From contig CABZSS010000002.1 of assembly GCA_902528375.1 (NCBI GenBank), forward strand, positions 1-64,000: a stretch of DNA of 64,000 bases, given 5' to 3'. Source of the DNA: an uncultured Pelagibacteraceae bacterium (GTDB taxonomy: Bacteria; Pseudomonadota; Alphaproteobacteria; Pelagibacterales; Pelagibacteraceae). The number at the start of each line of letters is the position of its first letter. The first letter of the stretch is position 1. This document shows positions 19,817 through 30,047 of the stretch, piece by piece. Made by a program: the position numbers and the translations under genes. The notes under the pieces are model-generated. The model made no database searches and was not told the origin of the DNA. It saw only the letters and a program-made list of their open reading frames with translations.

Positions 19817-20601
19817 AAAAATTTTGTGTTATAGGAAATCCAATCGATCACTCTTTATCTCCAAAACTTCATAACTTTTGGCTCAAAAAAAACAAGATTG
19901 AAGCAATTTATGAGAAAAAACTTCTTGAAAAAAAAGAAATTCCAAAACTAATTGAGAGTATCAGAGAATCAGAAATAAATGGCGTCAACGTTACAGTTCC
20001 ATTTAAAAATTCAGTAATACCGTTTTTGGACAGCCTCAGTTCTGAGGCAAAAAAAACGAACTCTGTAAATACTATTTGTATAGAAGATGATAAAATAATA
20101 GGCCACAATACAGATATTGCTGGATTTGAATTAGCCATAAGGTACATCAATTATGATGTTAAAAGAAAAAAGGCGCTTATAATAGGAGCTGGCGGAGTTA
20201 GTCCTTCCATTATCCTCGCTTTACAAAACATGGGATGCGAAAACATCTCTTTAACTAATAGAACATTTGAAAAAGCAAAAAAAATAAAAGAAATTTTTAA
20301 TGACATAACCATTCAAAAATGGGGTGATATTCCCGAGTTTGATATAGCTATTAATGCGACGAGCGTTGGCTTAAATAAAGAAAATTTTGATTTGGATTTA
20401 AATAAGTTCGGAAATAATAAATTTTTTTACGATGTAATTTACAATCCAAGTGAAACAAATTTTCTAAAAGAGGCAAAGGTTAATGGTAATAAAACAGAAA
20501 ATGGTAAAATGATGTTTATATATCAGGCCCACCAATCTTTTGTTTTGTGGAATAAGGTATTACCAAAAATTGATGAGAAAACAATAGAAATCTTAAAATG
20601 A
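19813..20601 (+). CDS. aroE: Shikimate dehydrogenase (NADP+)
   Basis: This 262-aa enzyme reduces 3-dehydroshikimate to shikimate in aromatic amino acid synthesis. The substrate-binding start NPIDHSLSPKLHN, catalytic-Lys motif NVTVPFK, the HNTDIAGF loop, the NADP-binding GAGGVSPSI and NATSVGL are all present. It has 4-bp overlaps on both sides, in the classical maf-aroE-coaE-dnaQ order. Confidence 0.96.
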   Translation: MKKFCVIGNPIDHSLSPKLHNFWLKKNKIEAIYEKKLLEKKEIPKLIESIRESEINGVNVTVPFKNSVIPFLDSLSSEAKKTNSVNTICIEDDKIIGHNTDIAGFELAIRYINYDVKRKKALIIGAGGVSPSIILALQNMGCENISLTNRTFEKAKKIKEIFNDITIQKWGDIPEFDIAINATSVGLNKENFDLDLNKFGNNKFFYDVIYNPSETNFLKEAKVNGNKTENGKMMFIYQAHQSFVLWNKVLPKIDEKTIEILK

Positions 20602-21170
20602 GAAGAATTGCGCTAGTTGGGGATATCGGTTCAGGAAAAACATTCATTTCAAATTTATTTAGATACCCAGTTTTCAATGCTGATTTGGTTGTCTCAAATC
20701 TTTACAAAAAAGATAAATTTTTATTTAAAAAAATTAAGAAAAGATTTCCTGATAAGGTGAGAAACTTCCCTTTGAAAAAAGAGGAACTGCTTAAAATAAT
20801 TTTCCAAAATAAGAAAAATTTATATGCTTTAGGCAAAATAATTCATCCAATAGTAAGAAAAAAAATGGAAAATTTCTTTAAAACAAATAAAGAAAAAAAA
20901 TTTGTTGTTTTGGATGTCCCTTTATATTTAGAAAACAGATTGAATAAAAAAAAAGATGTTATCATTTTTGTTGAAGCCAATAAAAAAAAGATTAAACAAA
21001 AACTCAATAAAAGAAAAAATATCAATTCAAAGTTGATAAATATACTAAGAAGAAATCAACTACCGATAAACTTAAAGAGAAAAAAATCAACCTACATTAT
21101 AAAAAATAATTTTATTAGAAACACTGCTAAGAAAAATGTAAAGTTAATTTTAAAAAAAATAAGCAAATGA
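20598..21170 (+). CDS. coaE: Dephospho-CoA kinase
   Basis: This 190-aa P-loop kinase catalyses the last step of coenzyme A synthesis. Walker A GDIGSGKT is at residues 8-15, followed by FNADLVVSNLY (substrate Asp) and VVLDVPLYLEN. The sequence is extremely Lys/Asn-rich and somewhat short (usually ~200 aa), but the key motifs are intact. It is coupled to aroE and dnaQ by 4-bp overlaps. Confidence 0.93.
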   Translation: MRRIALVGDIGSGKTFISNLFRYPVFNADLVVSNLYKKDKFLFKKIKKRFPDKVRNFPLKKEELLKIIFQNKKNLYALGKIIHPIVRKKMENFFKTNKEKKFVVLDVPLYLENRLNKKKDVIIFVEANKKKIKQKLNKRKNINSKLINILRRNQLPINLKRKKSTYIIKNNFIRNTAKKNVKLILKKISK

Positions 21171-21832
21171 AAGAAATAGTGCTTGATACGGAGACTACTG
21201 GTCTCTCAGTTGAAAATGGACACCGAATAATCGAGATAGGCTGTATAGAACTTGAGGATCAAATTTTGACCTCCAATCGTTTTCATTGTTATTTAAATCC
21301 TCAGAGGAAAGTTTCGGAAGAAGCTTTTAAAGTACATGGATACTCAGACGAATTTCTGTCTGATAAAAAAAAATTTCATGAAATAGCTGATGACTTTTTA
21401 AAATTTATTGATGGTACAAAATTAGTAATACATAATGCCCAGTTTGATTTATCTCATTTGAATAATGAATTAAAATTATTAGGGAAAAAACCAATATTAA
21501 AAGATCAAGTAATCGACACTTTGGATTTAGCAAGAGAGAAATTTCCTGGCTCTCAAATTAGTCTTGACGCATTATGTAAAAGATTTCGAATTGATAACTC
21601 TAAAAGAAAATTACATACTGCTTTAATTGACTGTGAGCTATTATCCAAAGTCTATGTAAACTTAATTGATCAAAAAGAGCCAAAATTAAACTTTTCAGAG
21701 AAAAATGATAATATGGAAATTAATAAAAGCTCAAAAATAAGTTTTTGCAAAGATATTATTCAACCTTCTTCAAACGAATTAAATGAACATCAAAATTTTC
21801 TCAAAAGATCTCTTAAAAAAAATTACTTTTGA
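21167..21832 (+). CDS. dnaQ: DNA polymerase III epsilon subunit (3'-5' exonuclease)
   Basis: The 221-aa proofreading exonuclease has Exo I DTETTGL (7-13), Exo II HNAQFDLSHLN and Exo III HTALIDCELL, giving a complete DEDDh active site. The C-terminal ~40 residues are variable, as expected for the alpha-subunit tether. It ends the rightward operon that begins at the proposed origin and overlaps the convergent secB gene by 10 bp. Confidence 0.95.
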   Translation: MKEIVLDTETTGLSVENGHRIIEIGCIELEDQILTSNRFHCYLNPQRKVSEEAFKVHGYSDEFLSDKKKFHEIADDFLKFIDGTKLVIHNAQFDLSHLNNELKLLGKKPILKDQVIDTLDLAREKFPGSQISLDALCKRFRIDNSKRKLHTALIDCELLSKVYVNLIDQKEPKLNFSEKNDNMEINKSSKISFCKDIIQPSSNELNEHQNFLKRSLKKNYF

Positions 21833-22251
21833 TCTTTTTCAAATAGTTCTTTAAAATTTATCTTCTTTTCTAACTTTATTTCTGGATAACCAATTGATTT
21901 TACTATCTCAAAAAATTTTTTTTCAATTTCAGGATACATTTCAGTAGGCACATCACTTAGAAAAATTCTTTTTAACTCATCTTTGTTTACAGCCGCTTCC
22001 TCGACCTTAATAACGGCAGTATGAATCATTTCAAAATATGCTTTTTTGTCCTTATCATTTTTATTATCAAAAGTTAATTTTATATTCACCTCTGCCATAT
22101 TATTTTTTAATGGCAAAGAATTTATATCTATTCCTAGAGAATATTTTGGAATATTGTCTTTTAAATATATGTAATTTTCAGTCCCAGCTATTTTTGAAGA
22201 GACATCTTTTATATATGAGGTAAGTATTTTATAATTTTTTGTCATTTTCAT
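21823..22251 (-). CDS. secB: Protein-export chaperone SecB
   Basis: The 142-aa protein has the SecB fold signature: YIKDVSSKI near the N-terminus, then alternating beta-strand segments (SLGIDINSLPL, AEVNIKLTF), the acidic export-related tail and FKELF near the end. SecB keeps preproteins unfolded and passes them to SecA. Conservation is low, but the dnaQ | secB-fxsA | timA order is well known in alphaproteobacteria and supports the call. It overlaps fxsA by 23 bp (17 if the Met at residue 3 is used). Confidence 0.85.
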   Translation of the reverse strand: MKMTKNYKILTSYIKDVSSKIAGTENYIYLKDNIPKYSLGIDINSLPLKNNMAEVNIKLTFDNKNDKDKKAYFEMIHTAVIKVEEAAVNKDELKRIFLSDVPTEMYPEIEKKFFEIVKSIGYPEIKLEKKINFKELFEKDQK

Positions 22252-22660
22252 TATCCTTATCTACAAATTCCTCTTCAATCAAATCATCTTTAATATACAC
22301 TTCATCTTTATCTTTCGCTTTTTTTGTGATCAATTTAAAAATCAATTTTCTTGTTAAAGGAAATATTATTAAGAAACCTAAAATGTCAGTAGCAAATCCT
22401 GGCAAAATTAATAAAATGGCTGCTACTGCTAATGCTGCTCCAGACATTAACTCAAATAATGGCATTTGATTTTTATAGAGTTGAGAGACCCCAGACTTAA
22501 GAGTGTTTAAACCTTCGTACCTAACATAAAAGACACCAATTATAGCTGTAAAAAATATGAGAGAAATAGTTGTAAAAGCTCCGATTTGGCTTCCAATTTT
22601 TATAAATAAATAGATTTCTAAGATTGGGATCAAAATTATCAATAAAAGCGCTGTGTTCAT
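22229..22660 (-). CDS. fxsA: FxsA-family cytoplasmic membrane protein
   Basis: The 143-aa protein has an N-terminal helix with the LIPILEIYLFIKIG motif, two or three more membrane helices (FTAIIGVFYVRYEGL; AALAVAAILLILPGFATDILGF) and a charged C-terminal tail. This matches FxsA, named for relieving phage T7 F-exclusion when overproduced; its normal role is unknown. It is upstream of and overlaps secB. Confidence 0.9.
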   Translation of the reverse strand: MNTALLLIILIPILEIYLFIKIGSQIGAFTTISLIFFTAIIGVFYVRYEGLNTLKSGVSQLYKNQMPLFELMSGAALAVAAILLILPGFATDILGFLIIFPLTRKLIFKLITKKAKDKDEVYIKDDLIEEEFVDKDNENDKKL

Positions 22661-22718
22661 TTGTCTTTAATTTAAATTGCTTGTTGAAATTAAGCAATAG
22701 AGTAAATATTATTTAAAT

Positions 22719-23306
22719 ATGAATTATAGCTTTGAATATTTAGATATTATTTTGTTGGCCATGATAGCTGGCTTTATTTTTTTAAGACTAAGAGGAATTT
22801 TAGGCAAAAGATCAGGTTATGAAGACGATATTTCCAATAGCTTCCCACATGAGATGCCAGAGATGAAGTCTGCAGAAAAACCAAATTACAGAAATTTTGA
22901 TGAAAATGCAAAAAAAGATTTTATCGAAGGGGCAAAGGTAGCTTACGAGACAATCATTACAAATTTTTCAAAAGGATCAATAAAAGATATTAAAAACTTA
23001 TTAGATGGAAGAGTTTTAAATCAATTTCAGGAAGCAATTTCTAATAGAGAAAAAAACGGGATAAAGTCGGAGACAACTTTTATTGGAATAAACTCAGCAG
23101 AAATTAAAAACCACGAGCAAAAAGAAAATGTTCTTGAAGTAACAGTAGATTTTATAAGCGAAATTATATCATGCAACAGGGATAAAAATTCTAAGATTCT
23201 GACAGGTGACCCAGAAAAGGTTAAAAAAGTATATGATACTTGGAGATTTTCCAGAAACTTAAGTTCCAATGATCCAAATTGGATTTTGGTTGAGACTAAT
23301 ACTTAA
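22719..23306 (+). CDS. Tim44-like (TimA) membrane-associated protein
   Basis: The 195-aa protein has one N-terminal membrane helix (YLDIILLAMIAGFIFLRLRGILGKR), a short acidic/Pro linker and a C-terminal Tim44-like domain (DFIEGAKVAYETIITNFSKG; WRFSRNLSSNDPNWILVET). The closing pattern D-x-W-x-F-x-R and NWILV is typical. Bacterial TimA/Tim44-like proteins are linked to inner-membrane biogenesis, and the divergent position next to fxsA-secB matches other alphaproteobacteria. A 58-bp shared promoter gap separates it from fxsA. Confidence 0.9.
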   Translation: MNYSFEYLDIILLAMIAGFIFLRLRGILGKRSGYEDDISNSFPHEMPEMKSAEKPNYRNFDENAKKDFIEGAKVAYETIITNFSKGSIKDIKNLLDGRVLNQFQEAISNREKNGIKSETTFIGINSAEIKNHEQKENVLEVTVDFISEIISCNRDKNSKILTGDPEKVKKVYDTWRFSRNLSSNDPNWILVETNT

Positions 23307-23309
23307 TAT

Positions 23310-23726
23310 TTGAGCAAAAAAATATCAGACAAAGATTTTCAAGATTGGAAGAATTTCGTTAAAAGCAAAGATAAGATTATCCCAAAAGATAGTGACAGCC
23401 CATTAACGAGTAAAAATATATCAACGTTTGCTATAGATCTGCATGGTTTAAGTCTTGATCAAGCTAACAAAATTGTTGAAAAAACTATTAGTGATTGTTT
23501 TGAAAAACATATTTCAAAAATAAATATAATTACCGGCAAAGGTACAAGATCTAAATCTTTCGAAGATCCTTATAAATCATCTGAATTAAGTATATTGAAA
23601 CATTCTATACCTGAATTTATTAATTCTAATGATGAACTTATGAAAAAAATTAAAAATATAGAAAATGCCAAAAAGAACTCAGGATCTTTTAACGTTTATT
23701 TAAAATCAAAGAATAAATTTAGATAA
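23310..23726 (+). CDS. Smr-domain protein
   Basis: The 138-aa protein is read from a TTG start three bases after the timA-like stop; no ATG fits before the domain. The C-terminal Smr (MutS2-type small MutS-related) domain shows [12 protein letters not shown] and [11 protein letters not shown], the LDxHG and TGKG motifs of Smr nucleases. Stand-alone Smr proteins cleave RNA or DNA; the substrate is unknown here. It ends convergently with hslU, overlapping by 21 bp. Confidence 0.88.
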   Translation: MSKKISDKDFQDWKNFVKSKDKIIPKDSDSPLTSKNISTFAIDLHGLSLDQANKIVEKTISDCFEKHISKINIITGKGTRSKSFEDPYKSSELSILKHSIPEFINSNDELMKKIKNIENAKKNSGSFNVYLKSKNKFR

Positions 23727-25070
23727 ATCATTATCTTTTACTAATTGTCCAAGATTTTCATTTACATATTTTGAATCAATTACAATTTTTTCACCTGATC
23801 TGTCTGTTGCTGTAAAACTAATTTCATCCAAAACTCTTTCAATAATAGTGTGAAGTCTTCTTGCACCAATATTTTCAACAGATGAGTTTACTTCGCTTGC
23901 TAGATTAGCAATTGTATCAATTCCATCCTCTGAGAATTCCAAATCAACATTTTCAGTTTTTAATAATGCCTTATACTGTTTAATTAAACTGTTATCTGGT
24001 TCTTTTAAAATTCTTTTAAAGTCAGAACTGTTTAATGCATCAAGCTCAACTCTTATTGGCAATCTTCCTTGTAATTCTGGAAGTAAATCAGAAGGCTTTG
24101 CTAGCTGGAAAGCTCCTGATGCTATAAATAATATATGATCTGTTTTTACTGGTCCATACTTTGTACTTACAGTAGTGCCTTCTATTAATGGTAACAAATC
24201 TCTCTGAACGCCTTCTCTTGATACATCTCCACCAACTCTATCAGTTCTTGCAGAAATTTTATCAATTTCATCTAAGAAAACAATTCCGTTATTTTCAGTC
24301 ACATTTTTTGCAGATTTAATAATTTTATCTTCTTCAATAAGTTTATCAGCCTCTTCATTTAATAAGATTTCATGAGACTCTTTTACAGTCATTTTTTTCT
24401 TTTTTGATTTTTTGCCCATTGATTTACCAAGCATGTCACCAATATTTATCATTCCAATATTTGCTCCAGGCATTCCAGGTATTTCAAAACTTGGCATATT
24501 TCCACTTTCATTAATCGGAACTTCGATTTCGTTTTCGTCTAAATCTCCATCCCTAAGTCTCTTCCTAAAACTTTCTCTTGTGGCTACACTTGCTTTGTTT
24601 CCTACTAAAGCATCTAAAACTCTCTCTTCAGCGAGTTTTTGTGCTTTAGTGTGAACCTCTTTTCTTTTCTTAACTTTTTCCATCGCAATTGCAATTTCTA
24701 GCAAGTCTCTAATAATTTGTTCCACATCTCTTCCGACATAACCAACTTCAGTAAATCTTGTAGCTTCGACTTTTACAAAAGGTGCTTCAGCTAATTTGGA
24801 TAATCTTCTTGATATTTCAGTTTTACCAACACCCGTTGGTCCAATCATTAATATATTTTTAGGCAAAACCTCGTCTCTCATTTCACCTTTTAAAGCCTGT
24901 CTTCTCCATCTATTTCTTAGAGCAATAGCAACAGCTCTCTTGGCTTTGTTTTGCCCCACAACATATCTGTCCAATTCAGATACAATCTCCCTTGGCGAAA
25001 GAGAATCTATGTGATTCTTTTTTTCCTCAGAATTTTTTTTTGGGAATGATTTAATATTTGATTTTTCCAT
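23706..25070 (-). CDS. hslU: HslU ATPase subunit of HslUV protease
   Basis: This 454-aa AAA+ unfoldase begins its domain with [17 protein letters not shown]. It has Walker [10 protein letters not shown], the pore-loop region [10 protein letters not shown], an I-domain insertion, Walker [11 protein letters not shown], and sensor 2 [10 protein letters not shown]. It feeds substrates to HslV. hslV lies directly upstream, its stop abutting the hslU start codon. Length is normal. Confidence 0.97.
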   Translation of the reverse strand: MEKSNIKSFPKKNSEEKKNHIDSLSPREIVSELDRYVVGQNKAKRAVAIALRNRWRRQALKGEMRDEVLPKNILMIGPTGVGKTEISRRLSKLAEAPFVKVEATRFTEVGYVGRDVEQIIRDLLEIAIAMEKVKKRKEVHTKAQKLAEERVLDALVGNKASVATRESFRKRLRDGDLDENEIEVPINESGNMPSFEIPGMPGANIGMINIGDMLGKSMGKKSKKKKMTVKESHEILLNEEADKLIEEDKIIKSAKNVTENNGIVFLDEIDKISARTDRVGGDVSREGVQRDLLPLIEGTTVSTKYGPVKTDHILFIASGAFQLAKPSDLLPELQGRLPIRVELDALNSSDFKRILKEPDNSLIKQYKALLKTENVDLEFSEDGIDTIANLASEVNSSVENIGARRLHTIIERVLDEISFTATDRSGEKIVIDSKYVNENLGQLVKDNDLSKFIL

Positions 25071-25585
25071 TATATTTTTTCAATTCTAATATTATTATTT
25101 GTAAATACACAAATATCAGCTGCAACTTCAATTGCTTTTTTTGCAACTTCTTCAGCATTTAATTCTGTATCCATTAAAACTTTTGCAGCTGCAAGTGCGT
25201 AGTTTCCACCTGATCCAATTCCAATAACATCACCTTCTGGCTCTAAAACGTCTCCGGTACCTGAAATTATAAAACTTTTTTCTTTATCACCAATTGCCAT
25301 TAATGCTTCAAGTCGTCTCAAATATTTGTCAGTTCTCCAATCTTTAGCGAGCTCGACTGCTGCACGCGTTAAATTTCCTGCGTGTTTTTCAAGTTTAGCT
25401 TCTAGTCTCTCAAAAAGAGTTAATGCATCAGCTGTTGAACCCGCGAAACCTGCAATCACATTTCGTTTCTCAATTTTACGGACTTTGTTAGCATTGCTTT
25501 TAATTACCGTATTTCCCATACTGACCTGACCATCACTTGCCACAACTACGTCATTTTTTTTCCTTACTAATACAATCGTTGTCAT
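25070..25585 (-). CDS. hslV: HslV protease subunit
   Basis: This 171-aa proteasome-like peptidase starts [27 protein letters not shown]. After Met removal, Thr2 is the N-terminal nucleophile. [17 protein letters not shown] and [15 protein letters not shown] are family motifs. It forms a dodecamer with HslU. It is divergent from hisB across 89 bp that should hold both promoters. Confidence 0.97.
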   Translation of the reverse strand: MTTIVLVRKKNDVVVASDGQVSMGNTVIKSNANKVRKIEKRNVIAGFAGSTADALTLFERLEAKLEKHAGNLTRAAVELAKDWRTDKYLRRLEALMAIGDKEKSFIISGTGDVLEPEGDVIGIGSGGNYALAAAKVLMDTELNAEEVAKKAIEVAADICVFTNNNIRIEKI

Positions 25586-25674
25586 GAGATATAAATGGAT
25601 ATTAATTTCTAATCTTCAAGTGGGAAATTAGTTTTGTTGATATGACTAAATAATATAGATATACGTAGGTATAA

Positions 25675-26265
25675 ATGAAGCGAAAAGCATCTATAACAAG
25701 AAAAACAAAAGAGACAAAAATTGACGTTGAATTAAATATAGACGGCAAAGGTCAATTTAAAATAGATACCGGCATAGGTTTCCTTGATCATATGCTTGAA
25801 CAACTTTCTAAACATTCATCGATTGATTTAAAGGTAAAAGCAAAAGGTGATACACACATAGATCTTCACCATACAACAGAGGATACCGGTATTGCTATTG
25901 GTGAATGTCTTAAAAAAGCATCAAAAAAATTCATTGGGATAAAAAGATATGCTCACGCAATGATACCGATGGATGAAACTTTAACTAGAGTTGCCTTAGA
26001 TGTTTCAAACAGGCCGTATTTAATTTGGAAAGTAGATTTAAAAGTAGAAAAACTTGGGGAAATGGATACGGAACTATTCAAAGAATGGTTTCAAGCTTTT
26101 TCACAATCCGCAGGAATTACATTGCATATTGAGAATTTATATGGGGACAACAGTCACCACAAAGTAGAGTCGTGTTTTAAGGGTTTAGCAAGATCGCTTA
26201 GAGCAGCACTTGAAATAGATCCAAAAAATAAAAAAGTAGTACCATCTACTAAGGGCTCTTTATAA
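25675..26265 (+). CDS. hisB: Imidazoleglycerol-phosphate dehydratase
   Basis: The 196-aa monofunctional HisB catalyses the sixth step of histidine synthesis. The Mn-binding His-rich motifs are intact: [31 protein letters not shown] and [17 protein letters not shown]. No phosphatase domain is fused, as usual outside enterics. It is the first gene of hisBHAFE, six bases before hisH. Confidence 0.97.
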   Translation: MKRKASITRKTKETKIDVELNIDGKGQFKIDTGIGFLDHMLEQLSKHSSIDLKVKAKGDTHIDLHHTTEDTGIAIGECLKKASKKFIGIKRYAHAMIPMDETLTRVALDVSNRPYLIWKVDLKVEKLGEMDTELFKEWFQAFSQSAGITLHIENLYGDNSHHKVESCFKGLARSLRAALEIDPKNKKVVPSTKGSL

Positions 26266-26271
26266 AAATTA

Positions 26272-26898
26272 ATGAACGTAACAATTGTTGATTACAAATC
26301 AGGGAACATAAGCTCTGTCATTAACTCATTTAAAGAAGTAGCTCAAAATAAAGTAAAAATTGAAGTTACTTCTGAAGTAAGCAAAATTCAATCCACTGAC
26401 AAAGTTGTTTTACCAGGCCAAGGATCGTTTAAAAGCTGTGTGGATGCATTACAATCTATTAATGGACTTGTGGATTGTTTGAATGATTTTGCAATAAATA
26501 AAAAAAAACCTCTTCTTGGAATTTGTGTTGGATTTCAAATGTTTGCAGACGTTGGGTATGAGGAGGCAGAAACAAAAGGGTTATGTTGGATCCCAGGAAA
26601 AGTGACAAAAATAGATAATCAAAATGGCAAATATAAGCTTCCTCACATAGGATGGAACCAAATAAATTTAGTAAAAGAGAGTAAAATTTTTAGAGATATA
26701 AAAGATAAATCACACATGTATTTCGTTCACAGTTATGAGTTTGTCCCAACTGACAAAAATTCTATCTCAGCAACAACTGACTATTCATCAAAACATGTTT
26801 GTGCAGTTGAAAAAGAAAATATTTTTGGCACTCAATTTCATCCAGAAAAAAGCGATAAAACTGGATTAAAAATAATCAATAACTTTATAAATTTATAA
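26272..26898 (+). CDS. hisH: Imidazole glycerol phosphate synthase glutaminase subunit
   Basis: This 208-aa class I glutamine amidotransferase supplies ammonia to HisF. The oxyanion strand is VVLPGQGSF, the nucleophile Cys is in LGICVGFQMF, and the His/Glu pair is in FGTQFHPEKS. Its start follows hisB closely, and hisA begins at the base after its stop. Confidence 0.96.
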   Translation: MNVTIVDYKSGNISSVINSFKEVAQNKVKIEVTSEVSKIQSTDKVVLPGQGSFKSCVDALQSINGLVDCLNDFAINKKKPLLGICVGFQMFADVGYEEAETKGLCWIPGKVTKIDNQNGKYKLPHIGWNQINLVKESKIFRDIKDKSHMYFVHSYEFVPTDKNSISATTDYSSKHVCAVEKENIFGTQFHPEKSDKTGLKIINNFINL

Positions 26899-27615
26899 AT
26901 GAAGATATTTCCAGCAATTGATATTAAAGATAAAAAGTGTGTAAGATTAATTAAAGGTGACTTCAGTCAAAAGACAGAATATCAAATATCACCAGTCGAA
27001 CAGGCAACACAATTTATTGATAAAGGTTTTAAAAATTTGCACATTGTTGATCTTGATGGAGCTTTAACAGGAGAAACAGTAAATCTTGATATTATTAAAG
27101 AGATCGTAAGTAAATTTGATTTTAAAGTAGAGGTAGGTGGAGGTGTGAGAGATTTTGATAATATCCAAGAATATGCTGATATAGGTGTAGATAAAGTAAT
27201 CTTAGGAAGTGCAGCTATTAAAGATAAAAATTTTTTGAAAAAAGCTTGTAAGAAATTTCCCAAAAAAATTGCATTGGGTTTGGATGCAAAAGATGGAAAA
27301 CTTTCGTTATCAGGTTGGAAAGAAAGTTCAGGCATATCTACTTTAGATTTTTTGAATGAGGTAAATGACTATGGTATTAGTAGATTAATTTTTACTGACA
27401 TTAATAAAGATGGAACAAAAGAAAGTCCTAATTTTGAGGAATCATTAAAAGTTGCTGAGATTTCAAATTGTCCTGTAATAATTTCTGGCGGTGTTTCATC
27501 GATAGAAGATATCAAAAAAGTCAAAACATTAAAAAATGTTGAAGGTGTTATAGTTGGTAAAGCAATATACGATGGTGATATTAAACTAGAGGAGCTGGCT
27601 AAAGAAGATGCTTAA
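26899..27615 (+). CDS. hisA: ProFAR isomerase
   Basis: The 238-aa TIM barrel isomerises ProFAR to PRFAR. It begins [19 protein letters not shown] with the catalytic Asp, and has [21 protein letters not shown] and the second-half catalytic Asp in FTDINKDGT. The two half-barrel phosphate motifs are both intact. It overlaps hisF by 8 bp. Confidence 0.97.
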   Translation: MKIFPAIDIKDKKCVRLIKGDFSQKTEYQISPVEQATQFIDKGFKNLHIVDLDGALTGETVNLDIIKEIVSKFDFKVEVGGGVRDFDNIQEYADIGVDKVILGSAAIKDKNFLKKACKKFPKKIALGLDAKDGKLSLSGWKESSGISTLDFLNEVNDYGISRLIFTDINKDGTKESPNFEESLKVAEISNCPVIISGGVSSIEDIKKVKTLKNVEGVIVGKAIYDGDIKLEELAKEDA

Positions 27616-28363
27616 AAATAGAATTATACCTTGTTTAGATGTCAAAAATGGTCGCGTAGTTAAAGGTATAAACTTTGTTGATTTGAAAGATGCAGGCGAT
27701 CCAGTCGAGCAAGCAAAAATCTATAGTGATGGCGGAGCCGATGAGATTTGTTTTTTAGATATTACCGCCTCAAATGAGAATAGAGATACTATTTACGAGG
27801 TTGTTGAGAAGACCTCAAAGAAATGTTTTGTGCCTTTAACAGTAGGTGGTGGCGTAAGAAGCGTTGATGATATAAATAAATTATTAAACTGTGGTGCTGA
27901 TAAGGTTTCAATTAATACCACGGCAGTAGAAAATTCTAAAGTTGTGGTTGATAGTTCAAAAAAATTTGGTTCGCAATGTATTGTCGTTGCAATAGACGCC
28001 AAAAAAAATGGAGATAAATGGGAAGTTTTCACTCATGGTGGAAGAAATAATAGCGGAATTGATGCATTGGAATATGCAAAAATAATGGAAGAAAGTGGGG
28101 CAGGCGAACTACTAGTTACTTCAATGGATAGAGATGGAACGCAGGTTGGTTACGATATTGAATTAATATCAAAGATATCTTCAAAGGTAAATATTCCGCT
28201 AATTGCCTCTGGTGGTGTTGGAAATCTTGATCACTTAGTAGAGGGTATTAAATCGGGTAAAGCTAGTGCAGTTCTCGCGGCATCAATATTTCATTACGGA
28301 AAATACTCAGTGAAAGAAGCCAAGCAATATTTGGAGTCTAAAGGAATTCCTGTTAGAACTTGA
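27608..28363 (+). CDS. hisF: Imidazole glycerol phosphate synthase cyclase subunit
   Basis: The 251-aa TIM barrel uses HisH-derived ammonia to make IGP and [23 protein letters not shown] with catalytic Asp11, [17 protein letters not shown] and [13 protein letters not shown] with the second Asp are conserved. The AICAR product feeds PurH, encoded at 34.4 kb in this window. hisE starts two bases after its stop. Confidence 0.98.
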   Translation: MLKNRIIPCLDVKNGRVVKGINFVDLKDAGDPVEQAKIYSDGGADEICFLDITASNENRDTIYEVVEKTSKKCFVPLTVGGGVRSVDDINKLLNCGADKVSINTTAVENSKVVVDSSKKFGSQCIVVAIDAKKNGDKWEVFTHGGRNNSGIDALEYAKIMEESGAGELLVTSMDRDGTQVGYDIELISKISSKVNIPLIASGGVGNLDHLVEGIKSGKASAVLAASIFHYGKYSVKEAKQYLESKGIPVRT

Positions 28364-28364
28364 C

Positions 28365-28637
28365 ATGCTAAAAATTCTGGAAGATATAATTTTAATGGTA
28401 AGAGAAAGGAAGACTAAACCTCAAAGTGAATCTTATACAAATAGATTGTTAGCAAACAAAGAATTGTCAGTAGAAAAGGTTAAAGAGGAAGTTAAAGAAT
28501 TAATTGAGGCTGTGGAAAATAATACAAATAAAGTTCATGAGACAGCCGATGTATTGTATCATCTGATTGTGTATCTCGAGGCAAATAACGTCAAAATTGA
28601 AGATGTTATGAAAGAACTAGATAAAAGAAAAAAATGA
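28365..28637 (+). CDS. hisE: Phosphoribosyl-ATP pyrophosphatase
   Basis: The 90-aa all-alpha MazG-like enzyme catalyses the second step of histidine synthesis. The core EEVKELIEAVENN and ETADVLYHLIVYLEAN (metal-binding E-x-x-E and E-x-x-D) is clear. SYTNRLLANKELSVEKVKEE matches the HisE N-terminus. It overlaps the HIT gene by 4 bp. Confidence 0.93.
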   Translation: MLKILEDIILMVRERKTKPQSESYTNRLLANKELSVEKVKEEVKELIEAVENNTNKVHETADVLYHLIVYLEANNVKIEDVMKELDKRKK

Positions 28638-28999
28638 GCTACGACGACAATAACATTTTTGCAAAAATTCTCAGAGGCGAGATACCATGCAAAAAAATCT
28701 ATGAGGATGATTTTGTTTTATCTTTTCACGACATTAACCCACAAAAAAAGGTCCATGCTTTAGTAATTCCAAAAGGGAAATATGTAAACTTAGAGGATTT
28801 TACATCGAAGGCCAGTTCAGAAGAAATAGTTGGACTTATGAAAGGTATTTCAACTGTTGCAAAAAAGATTGGTATATCGAGTACAGATAACGAAGGATTT
28901 AGAACTTTATCAAACGTTGGATATAATGGAGGTCAAGAAGTGCCTCACCTACACTTTCATTTGTTTGGTGGCGAAAAAGTAGGGAAAATGGTCCAATGA
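28634..28999 (+). CDS. HIT-family nucleotide hydrolase (HinT-like)
   Basis: The 121-aa protein has the histidine triad HLHFHLFGG near residues 107-115, which hydrolyses purine phosphoramidates and related nucleotides through a His nucleophile. IFAKILRGEIPCKKIYEDD and HDINPQKKVHALVIPK are standard HinT segments. Its position behind hisE is common in alphaproteobacteria. It is coupled to hisE and the next gene by 4-bp overlaps. Confidence 0.93.
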   Translation: MSYDDNNIFAKILRGEIPCKKIYEDDFVLSFHDINPQKKVHALVIPKGKYVNLEDFTSKASSEEIVGLMKGISTVAKKIGISSTDNEGFRTLSNVGYNGGQEVPHLHFHLFGGEKVGKMVQ

Positions 29000-29505
29000 T
29001 TATTAGCGTAAAGAGAAATTTTTTAGAATTAAAAAATATTAATGACCTTATTAAAAAAGATAAGCCAGAAGAAAACTACTCAATTGAAAAGACAAAACCA
29101 GATTTTCAACTGAATAAGTTTTTCTATAAGCAAATTGGGAAAAAATATAGATGGACTGACAGACTAGTTTGGACTGATCTCCAATGGTCCAATTATGTTT
29201 CTAATAAAAATTTAGAAACTTATGTAATAAAAAATGGAGACGATTTAGTAGGTTATTTTGAACTGATATTTCATTCAGAAAAAAAAGAGACAGAACTTGC
29301 ATATTTAGGTTTGTTCGAAGATTATTTTGGCAAGGGAGTTGGGGGTTATGCTTTATCGACTGCAATTATAAAATCATTCGAAAAAAAAATCAAAAGAATG
29401 TGGGTTCACACTTGTACACTAGATCATCCTAATGCGATAAAAAATTATTTAGCAAGAGGGATGAAAATTTTTAAAGAGGAAAAACTAAATATAAGAGCTA
29501 GCTAG
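28996..29505 (+). CDS. GNAT-family N-acetyltransferase
   Basis: The 169-aa GNAT-fold protein has an acetyl-CoA loop FGKGVGGYALSTAII (variant of R/Q-x-x-G-x-G/A) and a C-terminal LDHPNAIKNYLARGMKIFKEE, where N and the LARGM segment match GNAT motif B. The acceptor is unknown. It is the last gene of the his operon and ends convergently with lolA, overlapping by 4 bp. Confidence 0.85.
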   Translation: MIISVKRNFLELKNINDLIKKDKPEENYSIEKTKPDFQLNKFFYKQIGKKYRWTDRLVWTDLQWSNYVSNKNLETYVIKNGDDLVGYFELIFHSEKKETELAYLGLFEDYFGKGVGGYALSTAIIKSFEKKIKRMWVHTCTLDHPNAIKNYLARGMKIFKEEKLNIRAS

Positions 29506-30047
29506 TTATAAAGATTGAGATCAAAAATATTTTCAGGTAATTTTTGATTAATATTTTTAACGACAATATTGGACCTTACTTTGTTGCCATATAAATCAAT
29601 AGTTTCCCACCCTTTAATTAAGTGGTTATTCTTATCAAAAAAAATATTCAATTGATTATTTTCATCATTAATTGAAAGAAGAAAATTTTTTTCTTTTTTG
29701 ATAACATTTCCTTCAATCTTTGAGATTAAAAATTCTTTGTTAAGAATATATTTAAAGTATGTGTTTTCAGTTTTGTAAGTATTTGCAAAGCTTGAATTTT
29801 TATTTCTAATTAAAAGTGTCTTTCCGTTTGATACAATTATCTTCCCAGATTCATCATATGTACAAATCATTTTGTTATCAAATGAAATTATACAATTACC
29901 AGTCTCTTTTTTATCATTTATGAATTGTTCAAAATCAAATGCAAAATTTTTGATATCAGAAATTTTTTTTATGATTTTAGGATCTGAGTGAGCAAACTTT
30001 TGACCAAATATAAAAAAAAAAACTAAGATGAGAAAAATTGTTCTCAT
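29502..30047 (-). CDS. lolA: Outer-membrane lipoprotein carrier LolA-like
   Basis: The 181-aa protein has a cleavable signal peptide (~residues 1-21, ending KFAHS) and a LolA-like beta-rich body: FAFDFEQFI, GNCIISFDNKMIC, IIVSNGKTLLI and the NHLIKGWETIDLYGNKV repeat. LolA ferries lipoproteins across the periplasm. Sequence identity to model LolA looks low, but adjacency to ftsK, sharing the junction base, is typical. Two Cys residues in the mature part are unusual. Confidence 0.85.
   Translation of the reverse strand: MRTIFLILVFFFIFGQKFAHSDPKIIKKISDIKNFAFDFEQFINDKKETGNCIISFDNKMICTYDESGKIIVSNGKTLLIRNKNSSFANTYKTENTYFKYILNKEFLISKIEGNVIKKEKNFLLSINDENNQLNIFFDKNNHLIKGWETIDLYGNKVRSNIVVKNINQKLPENIFDLNLYN

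Noticed and set aside
20843-21025. Hydrophobic minus-strand ORF opposite coaE
   Set aside because: Shadow of a Lys-rich gene; coaE motifs are clear on the plus strand.
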